NCBI GenBank assembly: GCA_035946955.1
Contig: DASYYE010000547.1
Coordinates: forward strand, 1 to 19,304
Direction: 5' to 3'
Source: DASYYE01 sp035946955
GTDB taxonomy: Bacteria > Actinomycetota > Actinomycetes > Streptosporangiales > Streptosporangiaceae
DNA: 19,304 nucleotides
Shown here: in pieces, positions 8,414-15,143 of the stretch
Layout: each line of letters begins with the position of its first letter
Numbering within the stretch: the first letter of the stretch is position 1
Notes under the pieces: model-generated
Databases searched by the model: none
Told to the model about the DNA's origin: nothing
Seen by the model: only the letters and a program-made list of their open reading frames with translations
Translations under genes and position numbers: made by a program

Positions 8414-9634
8414 ATGTTCGCGCGTGGTCACCAGCTGTACCCGAACCGGCCAGTGTGGGGTTCCGCCAGCCCTGGTTCCGCTGGCCCCTGGGCTCTGTCT
8501 CAGCCAGCACGCCCGGGCACGTCTGGTGCGCGCGGTCCGGTGCGGTCGTGGCCGGTGGTGTTGGCCGGCGCCGCGGTCGTCGCGGTGCTTGCGGTACCGG
8601 CCGCCGCGGCCATAGCCGCGTGGCAGGTGGTCCCGGGCCCCGCCGTGCCCAGCGGTGAACTGCTCGCTGTCGCCGGGCTCGGCCCGGCCGACGTGTGGGC
8701 AGTCGGAGACCACTTCACGCCCTCGCAGGGATACAAGACGCTCACCGAGCACTGGGACGGGACGGCCTGGAAGGTCGTGCCCTCACCGGGGGCGGGCAAC
8801 TGGAACATGCTGCGGGCTGTCGCCCCGGTCACCCCCAGCGACGCCTGGGCGGTTGGCTTCACCAAGTCCTATGCCACCCTGGTCCTGCACTGGAACGGCA
8901 CAAGCTGGACGCAGATGTCCAGCCCTGCTTTTGCAGCTGGCCGGCCGCTGTACGGGGTGGCGGCCTTCGCCGCCAACGACGTCTGGGCGGTAGGGTCGGC
9001 AGGCTCCGCCGCATTCGTGGTGCATTTTGACGGAACCAGCTGGCGGCAGGTAGCAGCTCCCTCACCGGGCAGCCCGGCCGCTCTCTACAAGGTGGCAGGG
9101 TCGGGCCCCAGCGACATCTGGGCGGTCGGCGATGCCTACAGCGCCACCGACGCGACCCTGGTGCTGCACTGGGACGGCTCGCGCTGGACCCAGGTCCCGG
9201 CGCCCCATCCCGGGTCCAGCGACTACGTCAGGGGCCTGGCCGTCCGCAGCGCCAGCGACGCCTGGTTTGCCGGCGAATGGGACAGCCCTGCGCCCAATTA
9301 CACCCCGCATCCCTTCATCGGGCACTGGAACGGCACCACGTGGACTCAGGTGAGCTCGCCAGCCGGCGAGACTCTCTACGGCGTGGCCACCGGCTCAGCC
9401 AGCGATGGCTGGATCGTGGGCAATAGCGGCAGCCCGGACACCACTTTTGCCAGCATGCTCGAACACTGGAACGGAACCACCTGGAGCGTGTCGCCCAGCC
9501 CGGTGAACGGACCCGGCGAAAGCGAGCTCAACGGGATCGCCGTACTGCCCGGCGGCACTTTCTGGGCCGTCGGGGCACGGCAGCAGCGCAACGGAACCTT
9601 CACACCCCTCACCTTGCGGCACGCACCCGCCTGA
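8414..9634 (+). CDS. Secreted or membrane-anchored seven-bladed beta-propeller protein
   Basis: ATG 8414 follows GGAGG at a six-base spacing. The 406-residue product has a Pro/Gly-rich N-terminus, one hydrophobic helix at about residues 46-68 (VVLAGAAVVAVLAVPAAAAIA), then seven repeats of about 45-50 residues. Each repeat opens with a Trp (WQVVPGP, WKVVPSP, WTQMSSP, WRQVAAP, WTQVPAP, WTQVSSP, WSVSPSP). Each then shows an xDVWAVG-like strand, and most close with HWNGT or HWDG. Seven such units fit one closed propeller of the kelch/galactose-oxidase-like kind. I infer an extracytoplasmic binding or scaffold protein, anchored by the helix or released by a signal peptidase. No catalytic residues were recognised. 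The frame after its TGA stays open for 86 codons. Confidence 0.85.
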   Translation: MFARGHQLYPNRPVWGSASPGSAGPWALSQPARPGTSGARGPVRSWPVVLAGAAVVAVLAVPAAAAIAAWQVVPGPAVPSGELLAVAGLGPADVWAVGDHFTPSQGYKTLTEHWDGTAWKVVPSPGAGNWNMLRAVAPVTPSDAWAVGFTKSYATLVLHWNGTSWTQMSSPAFAAGRPLYGVAAFAANDVWAVGSAGSAAFVVHFDGTSWRQVAAPSPGSPAALYKVAGSGPSDIWAVGDAYSATDATLVLHWDGSRWTQVPAPHPGSSDYVRGLAVRSASDAWFAGEWDSPAPNYTPHPFIGHWNGTTWTQVSSPAGETLYGVATGSASDGWIVGNSGSPDTTFASMLEHWNGTTWSVSPSPVNGPGESELNGIAVLPGGTFWAVGARQQRNGTFTPLTLRHAPA

Positions 9635-9895
9635 CAAGCCCCACCCCGAGCACGCAGGCTTGCGGGAGAGTACGCGGTCACCGGTGTCGCTGCGGGCCTG
9701 GGCGGGCGCGTCGAGTTGTGCTCAGGCACCGTCGAGGCATGGGGCCGTGCTCCCGGCAACCCGGCCGGCGGCTGGTACGGCCTGAAGAAAGAACTGCGTG
9801 GCCGCTTCGGCAACTACGTCCCCCCGGTCATGGAAGTACTGGGCCTGGCTGAGGTCGAGCACAACGCCCGCAACAACAGGATGCGCGCCCTGTAG
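9635..9895 (+). pseudogene. Orphan coding remnant in frame with the preceding propeller gene
   Basis: Directly after the TGA of the propeller gene (9632-9634), the same frame stays open to TAG at 9893-9895. From about 9673 it reads like genuine protein: GEYAVTGVAAGLGGR, then WGRAPGNPAGGWYGLKKEL, FGNYVPPVMEVLGLAEVEHN and a basic end RNNRMRAL. There is no ATG or GTG with a ribosome binding site at its beginning. I do not recognise the family. It is most likely the 3' end of a gene whose 5' part was lost, or less likely a readthrough extension. Confidence 0.4.
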
Positions 9896-9919
9896 GACCA
9901 GCTTGGATGCACGCCTGGT

Positions 9920-10277
9920 GGCGGTGCTTGGGCGTTGGGGATCAGGCCCAGCATGACGATGTTGGTCAGGATGCCGGCCGGCCCGGCGCTGCGCGCCAGG
10001 CCGTGCAGGGCTGCCTTGGCTGCGGCGTGCTGCTCCAGGCCGGGTGCGCCGTCGACGGCCCCGGACGACACCAGCACGACGCGGCCCCACCCGGCGGCAC
10101 GCATGTATGGCAGCACGGCCTGGACGGTGAAGGCGGTGCCTTCGGCGTTGCGGCGCATCTGGTCGTGCCAGGCCGCGAGGGGGTGTCCTCGGCTGAGTGG
10201 TCCGGCCGGGCCCAGCCCGGCGTGACCCAAGCGCAGGCGACCAGGATGTCCAGGCCCCCCAGCGCAAGTACCCGCCG
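9920..10277 (-). pseudogene. Truncated, frameshifted short-chain dehydrogenase/reductase (SDR)
   Basis: Minus-strand pieces match the middle of a classical SDR. In one frame LALGGLDILVACAW resembles the strand before the NAG motif. After a frame change near 10170-10190 come the helix segment FTVQAVLPYMRAAGWGRVV, the VSSGA strand and AAAKAALHGLARS, then GPAGILTNIVMLGL. The N-terminal Rossmann motif TGxxxGxG is absent, because a TAG at 10280-10278 closes the frame upstream. The YxxxK site reads QHAAAK, so the catalytic Tyr is missing. The C-terminal substrate loop is also gone. This is a dead NAD(P)-dependent oxidoreductase gene. Confidence 0.75.
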
Positions 10278-10343
10278 CTATGCACGGGGGTTCTGGTGGG
10301 CTTGTCGGTCACCGTGGTCGGACAGAACTGGCATTCCGTACGC

Positions 10344-10383
10344 GCCGAGCCTGTGGGGGGCTGGTGTGCTTCCTAGGCTCGGC
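10344..10383 (-). terminator. Hairpin downstream of the TPR-CHAT gene
   Basis: GCCGAGCCT (10344-10352) pairs perfectly with AGGCTCGGC (10375-10383) around a 22-base loop. It lies about 100 bases beyond the TPR-CHAT stop in that gene's direction of transcription. The long loop and lack of a T-run keep the confidence moderate. Confidence 0.4.
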
Positions 10384-10480
10384 ACGCCGCGTGGGCAGCC
10401 CGATGAACCTCACATGCGGGGGCGCGTCGGGGTACAGCTCTTGATGTTTCCGCGGCTGCTTCTGGTCTCGGCTGCTCCAT

Positions 10481-13400
10481 TCATGGTCCTGCGTGGATGA
10501 AGGCAGCCCACAGGGATGGTGTCATGCCCAGGTGGTAGCGGTCACGGGTCATGCGGAGTGCGGAGTGAAGGCGGGCTGCAGCGTTGCTGAGATCCTCTGA
10601 AACGGTCTCGTAGAGGTGGCGGGCGATGTGGGGGGCGAGTTCGTCGGCGATCGGCCAGAGCGTACCGACCACGTGCGGGTAACCGGCGAGTTGGAATGCG
10701 GCGGCGATGTGGATCGGTTCGTCGGCCAGGCGCTGGCTGCTACGAGCGGTTGTGCACGCAGACAGGTAGGCGAATTCTGCGTGCTCGAGGTTCAGGCGCG
10801 AGACATCGAGGACGGTCAGTTCGCGGTCATAGAGGCTGAGATGGCCGGAGGACGGGACATCCATGTCGCTGCTGCCGTGGCAGGCGAAGTGGGCCCAGGC
10901 GCTCTGTCGTAGCTCGGCCTGGACGCGTTCGAAAGTAGCCTCTTCGCCGGTGAGCACCTTCGCGTCTGGGTAGCGGGCAGCGAGGTATTCGGCTTCGCGC
11001 CGGGCGGCCTGCAATGATTGCTGGCCGGGAGTATCTGGCAAGGTGACTACTAGCCGCCGCCGGGCCTTCGCGGCCAGTGGCTTGTTCTGTGCGCTCCGGG
11101 CGCGGGCGTGATGGAGCGCACGCACTGTTGGGGTGTAGGAGGAGATGACGCAGTCGATGACCGCGTTGGCGGGTTGCCTGGGGCTCGCTGGCGAGCCGTG
11201 GTGCCCGGCCGCGTGCAGCGGAAGGAAGCTCAGCGCACTGGTAGGGCACCACCACACGCGGGGCCAGTCACCCTGTGGAGTGTGGTCTAGCCCCAGCGCA
11301 CTCAGGACGGGCTGGGCGATCATGTCCCACAGTCGGCCTAGGAGGTCCACGATGGTCTTTTCTGCGGCCTGGCGATCGAGCGGGTCGGTCATCGGGTCGT
11401 GTGTCGTTTCCAGGGCGTCGAGGAAGGATGCGGCGGTTTCGTTTGCCGTGCTCAGGCTCAGCTTGGGCAACGGGATCACGTCTACCCCGTCCCTGGTGAG
11501 GACCAGCGCGTCGCATCGCAGTTCGCTGACGTTGATGGCGATCACCGGGCCAGAGGCGGCGGAGGCTGTCAGCTCAGCGATCCGTGGCGGTTTCAGCCAG
11601 TCCTCGAATCCGGGTTGGTTGCGGATTTCCCCGGTAAGCCGGTCCCACTCATCAGCCAGCTGCCGACGGTCCAAGTCCACGCTCCCTCGGCCAGCGGGGC
11701 CGGGGGCTGCGGGAGGCTCGTCGAATGCCTGGCGCAGCCGCACGAACTGCTCGGCCAGTTCCGTGTGAGCGGCCTGCAGCGCGGTGACGTCGCCGCGGAG
11801 GTCCAATGCCTGGCCGAGCAGAATCCCTCGGCCGTACTCCAGCAGTTCGAAGGCACGGGCGGCGGCTTGCGGATCCCCGCTGCTGAGGACGCAGGCCGCT
11901 GCTTGCCCGGCCAGTCCGGCCATAGAGCCCAGCTGGTACTCCTGATCGGTCTGGGCCAGACGCCGAGAGGCCAGACGCGGCAGCAGTTCGACAGCGAGAC
12001 GGTACGCCTGGGCCGCCGGTTCCACGGCCCCGCTTTGGGCTAGCCACTTGCCCGCGTTCCAGGCGGCGTGGGCTCGTACGGTAGGAGCGGCCACCCGTGT
12101 CAAGGCGGCCTCCTGGGCCGCCTCGACCGCGGCGTCCAGGTCTGCGGCATCGGATTGGAGTTCCAGGTCATAGCGAGTCTTTAGCGCCAGGCTCAGGTTG
12201 TTCAGCCAGGCCGCCCGCTGCGGGTCGTCCTCCGTCCTCCGGTCGATCGCCCGCCTGAACAGCAAGACGGCCTGGTCGAGTTCGCCGAGGTCGTCGAGCA
12301 GCGAGTGCCGCCCCTGGAACAGCGTCGTGGCCAGGTTGGCGAGAAAGCCTGGGTAGTCACGGTGCTCTACGGGGGTCAGCACCACAGCCTGTTCCAGTGC
12401 GTTGAGTGCGGCTTCCCGGTCGGCGCGGTCTTGGGTCTGCAGGAACCGTGCGTGCAAGGCGAGACCGAGGCTCGACAGGCCCGTCGCAGTCTCAGGGTGG
12501 CCTGGCGGGAGGAGCTGCACTGCCTCCGTCCCGGCGCGGATTGCCTCGTCGAGCGTGTCTGCCTGCCTGCCGCGCCTGTGGCGGTTTTGCAGCACAAATG
12601 CGAGGTTGGTCAGCAGGCCCTGGCGCAGCGGATGCCCGGCGGGGACGGCTTGCAGTCCCTGCTCCAGCAGGGTGATCACCCGGTCGGCATCACTGGCGTC
12701 GCCGGTTGCTTCATGGCGTTGCTCCAAGGCGGCCGCCAGGTTGGACAGGTATCCAGCCCAGTTCGGGTTGTCATGGGGGGTGAGCTCCGCGATCTGCTCG
12801 TGCAGTCGTATGGCTTCATCGAGCGTGGCCAGCTCGCCCGAGTGCTGGTAGCTCATCTGCAGCGCGTTGGCGAGACCGCTCAAGATCGCAGCCCGGTCGG
12901 GGTGGTTGCCTGACACGGTTGTGGCGGCGAGCCGGTGCAGGTGGAGTGCTTCGTCGAGGTCAGCCAGGGTGCCGCGGCGGTCGAACCGCAGGTGCAGGGC
13001 TGAGGCGAGACGGCTGAGCCTGCCGGGGCGTTCGGGGTCCGCCTCGCTCGTCAGGCCGAGGGCTTGATGGCTAAGGGAGATGGCGTCGTCGAGGTCGGCG
13101 GCGGCCCCTGTTGCCTCGTACCGCTTCTGGAGCGTGCTGCTCAAATTGGCGAGGTATATCGGACGGCCAGGGTAATCGCCGGGTACGGCAGCCAGGGTCT
13201 GCTGCAAGAGGGCTACGGCGTTGTCAAGGTGGACAGGGTCACCCGTGCGGTTGAAACGTTCGACGAATTCACCGGCCTTGGTGTTCCAGCGCTCAGGGCT
13301 ACCGCCCACGGCTGGGCCTATGGCCCGGCCGTCCAGTGCCCGCCGGACTGGCTCCGGCATCTCCAGGTTCGGCGCGACGTACCGTACTTGTTGGAAGTAC

Positions 13401-13654
13401 CAGAGCGCAAGCGTGAGATCCTGCTGATCGTCGCCTTCCGGCAGCAGTTGGAAGCGGCCCCAGTGCAGCCAGCCGATGCCTTGCATCAACACTGGGTCGA
13501 CGTCGGCTCCTTTTTCGATCGCCCGGCGCAGCGCCACAGACTCCCGTACTAGCCCGGGGTCGAGGAGCAGTTTCCTGTCGTAATTCTGGGCGAGTTGTAC
13601 CATCCGGGCTTGCAAGGGGGCCAGAAGCCGAGCGGATCGAGAACGTCTGGCCAT
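10481..13654 (-). CDS. TPR-CHAT caspase-like protease
   Basis: CHAT domains are clan CD cysteine peptidases related to caspases, usually fused to TPRs that sense a trigger. From the ATG at 13654 (MARRSRSARLL) the product has 1057 residues. Residues about 136-560 are eight or nine repeats of roughly 50 residues (LDxAIxLxxxxxxxxPxxxP, then LxNLxxALxxRxxxTG). The linker LEYGRGILLGQALDLRGD is typical of actinobacterial members. The CHAT domain spans about 689-1057, with catalytic His926 in HFACHG and Cys967 in YLSACTTA, so it looks active. An in-frame GTG at 13720 is an alternative start without a good ribosome binding site. No signal peptide or membrane helix is visible, so it is probably cytoplasmic. 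It is divergent from the zinc-ribbon/membrane protein pair, which I infer to be partners or substrates. No CRISPR type III-E or gasdermin gene is visible. Confidence 0.92.
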   Translation of the reverse strand: MARRSRSARLLAPLQARMVQLAQNYDRKLLLDPGLVRESVALRRAIEKGADVDPVLMQGIGWLHWGRFQLLPEGDDQQDLTLALWYFQQVRYVAPNLEMPEPVRRALDGRAIGPAVGGSPERWNTKAGEFVERFNRTGDPVHLDNAVALLQQTLAAVPGDYPGRPIYLANLSSTLQKRYEATGAAADLDDAISLSHQALGLTSEADPERPGRLSRLASALHLRFDRRGTLADLDEALHLHRLAATTVSGNHPDRAAILSGLANALQMSYQHSGELATLDEAIRLHEQIAELTPHDNPNWAGYLSNLAAALEQRHEATGDASDADRVITLLEQGLQAVPAGHPLRQGLLTNLAFVLQNRHRRGRQADTLDEAIRAGTEAVQLLPPGHPETATGLSSLGLALHARFLQTQDRADREAALNALEQAVVLTPVEHRDYPGFLANLATTLFQGRHSLLDDLGELDQAVLLFRRAIDRRTEDDPQRAAWLNNLSLALKTRYDLELQSDAADLDAAVEAAQEAALTRVAAPTVRAHAAWNAGKWLAQSGAVEPAAQAYRLAVELLPRLASRRLAQTDQEYQLGSMAGLAGQAAACVLSSGDPQAAARAFELLEYGRGILLGQALDLRGDVTALQAAHTELAEQFVRLRQAFDEPPAAPGPAGRGSVDLDRRQLADEWDRLTGEIRNQPGFEDWLKPPRIAELTASAASGPVIAINVSELRCDALVLTRDGVDVIPLPKLSLSTANETAASFLDALETTHDPMTDPLDRQAAEKTIVDLLGRLWDMIAQPVLSALGLDHTPQGDWPRVWWCPTSALSFLPLHAAGHHGSPASPRQPANAVIDCVISSYTPTVRALHHARARSAQNKPLAAKARRRLVVTLPDTPGQQSLQAARREAEYLAARYPDAKVLTGEEATFERVQAELRQSAWAHFACHGSSDMDVPSSGHLSLYDRELTVLDVSRLNLEHAEFAYLSACTTARSSQRLADEPIHIAAAFQLAGYPHVVGTLWPIADELAPHIARHLYETVSEDLSNAAARLHSALRMTRDRYHLGMTPSLWAAFIHAGP

Positions 13655-13798
13655 CGAAGTGCACCCGAATCCGGCGCAGACGAACACCGCGCCTGCCTCA
13701 ACGTTAATCCCAGTCCCCACTCAGCAGACAGTCATCTTCCGCGTGACTACCATGAAGCCGTCGGGGTTCCGTTCCTGCTAGAAGCGGTAGATCGTGCT

Positions 13799-14203
13799 GT
13801 GGATGTCAAGCCCACCCGCCAAGCGCTCGCGGACTTCTGCCAGCACCTCGACCAACTGCGCCGTCTTCTGGCCGATCCTCAGATGCAGGCGGCCCTCGAG
13901 AAAGCCGCAGTAGCCGGGAGGCACGGCGACCCGCTCGACGCCTCACTCATCGAGCTTCTGCGGCTCTGCAAAGTAACGTACGACGCGGACGACGGCATCC
14001 CACCGCTCACCATCTTGTTGTGGCACCTCGACTTCCCTTATTCCACGGCCCGCATGCAGCTGCCGATACGCACCAATGGACACCCAAACGCCCAGGTGTA
14101 CGTGTGCCCTACCGATCACTGTGACCGCCTCTGGGTGCGCGCCCCGGGCAAGACGATCCCGACCTGCTGGCTGCAGAACGCGCGCCTGCGCGAACGGATC
14201 TGA
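13799..14203 (+). CDS. Small helical protein with C-terminal zinc-ribbon-like Cys cluster (unrecognised family)
   Basis: The product of about 134 residues has a helical N-terminal half (TRQALADFCQHLDQLRRLL, ALEKAAV, SLIELLRLCKV). Its C-terminal half contains VCPTDHCDRLWV, then GKTIPTCW. That gives CX4C plus a third Cys, and a His next to the second Cys could supply a ligand, so I read it as a degenerate or minimal zinc ribbon. GTG 13799 is the only usual start between the divergent CHAT gene and the conserved-looking part. The frame is open back to ATG 13595, but that would overlap the CHAT start region. The stop is two bases before the next GTG, so the two genes are almost certainly co-transcribed and translationally coupled. 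Function unknown; I infer an adaptor or sensor for its operon partner. Confidence 0.65.
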   Translation: MDVKPTRQALADFCQHLDQLRRLLADPQMQAALEKAAVAGRHGDPLDASLIELLRLCKVTYDADDGIPPLTILLWHLDFPYSTARMQLPIRTNGHPNAQVYVCPTDHCDRLWVRAPGKTIPTCWLQNARLRERI

Positions 14204-14205
14204 GC

Positions 14206-15087
14206 GTGAGCGCATTCTTCAGCGAACTCGGCAAGCGGGTCGCCGAGAAGTGGCTGGCACTGGCAGTTCTTCCCGGCCTGCTGTTCCTCAGCGCGGTGAT
14301 CACCGCACTCAGCCTGGGTCATACGCACGCCCTGGACCTGGCGATGCTCACCTCACGGGCGAAAGCCTTCGCCGTGCAGTTCAACGGCCTTGGCCCAACC
14401 ATGGCGGTGCTGCTGGTAGCCGGGGCCATGCTCGCTGCGACAGCCTGCGGTCTGGCCGCACAGGCGCTGGCAACGCTCATCCAGCACAGCTGGTTCAGCA
14501 CGTGGACATGGTTCGCGCCGCTCGGGGACAGGCTCTTGGCGAAACGCCGGGGCCGGTGGAACGACATCACCGACGCCATCGACGACGCCGTCCGCGCAGG
14601 CGACCCCAAAGACCGCTACACCGCGCTCGCCGCCGCCCGTACCCGCATCGCCGTGAGCGAACCGGTGCTGCCATCACGCATCGGTGACCGGCTCAATGCT
14701 GTAGACGCCCGCGTCTACGCAGAGTACGAACTGGACCTGGTCGCAGCGTGGCCACACCTATGGCTCATCACCCCGGACACCACACGCGGGGAACTGCGCA
14801 CCGCTGCTATCCGCTTCTCCGGCACCGCACTCCAGATGTCGTGGGGCGTCCTCTATACCGTGCTCGGCCTAGTGTGGTGGCCCGCACTATTCGCTGGCGC
14901 GGTCACGCTGCTCACCACGTGGCACCGCGCACGCGACAGCGCCGAAACGTACGCATGCCTGATCGAGGCGACCGTCGATCTGTACGGGATCGAGCTGGCT
15001 AGGTCGCTCGGCCTCGCAGAGGAAGGCGGCCGGTTCACGGCTGACCACGGAAAGGCCATCACCAACCTGGTCCGCAAGGGCCGCTGA
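14206..15087 (+). CDS. Membrane protein coupled to the zinc-ribbon-like gene; candidate effector
   Basis: GTG 14206 lies two bases after the upstream stop (TGAGCGTG), a classic coupled junction. The 293-residue product begins with an amphipathic stretch (FFSELGKRVAEKW). Membrane segments follow at about 16-38 and 64-92. A soluble region covers about 93-205 (rich in Arg/Asp/Ala), then a long hydrophobic stretch at about 208-238 that could form one helix or a hairpin, and a soluble C-terminal tail. I cannot name the family. The opening, with EKWLALAVLPGLLFL followed by LGHTHALD, looks like a type I loosely recall near actinobacterial conflict genes. Beside a TPR-CHAT protease it could be the protease substrate or a membrane-acting effector. 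That is inference from context. It converges on the TPR gene 56 bases downstream. Confidence 0.8.
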   Translation: MSAFFSELGKRVAEKWLALAVLPGLLFLSAVITALSLGHTHALDLAMLTSRAKAFAVQFNGLGPTMAVLLVAGAMLAATACGLAAQALATLIQHSWFSTWTWFAPLGDRLLAKRRGRWNDITDAIDDAVRAGDPKDRYTALAAARTRIAVSEPVLPSRIGDRLNAVDARVYAEYELDLVAAWPHLWLITPDTTRGELRTAAIRFSGTALQMSWGVLYTVLGLVWWPALFAGAVTLLTTWHRARDSAETYACLIEATVDLYGIELARSLGLAEEGGRFTADHGKAITNLVRKGR

Positions 15088-15143
15088 CATCAGCCCGGGA
15101 CGGATGCCTTCTCCCGGTGACCCCCTCTTCATCCGGGGTTGGG

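Noticed and set aside
9722..10312. 196-codon minus-strand ORF over the SDR remnant
   Set aside because: Most of it is Arg/Pro-rich and out of frame with the SDR-like segments; the remnant annotation explains the region better.
10481..13654. Type III-E CRISPR (Craspase) assignment for the TPR-CHAT gene
   Set aside because: There is no repeat-spacer array, Cas7-like fusion protein or Cas1/Cas2 in the window, and the long-linker actinobacterial TPR-CHAT architecture is widespread outside CRISPR.
14206..15087. Gasdermin-like identity for the CHAT-linked membrane protein
   Set aside because: Bacterial gasdermins are beta-rich soluble precursors without permanent membrane helices; this protein has several clear hydrophobic helices.
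15101..15135. CGGATG/CATCCG pairing between the convergent membrane protein and TPR genes as a bidirectional terminator
   Set aside because: Only a 6-bp stem around a loop of more than 20 bases; too weak to call.
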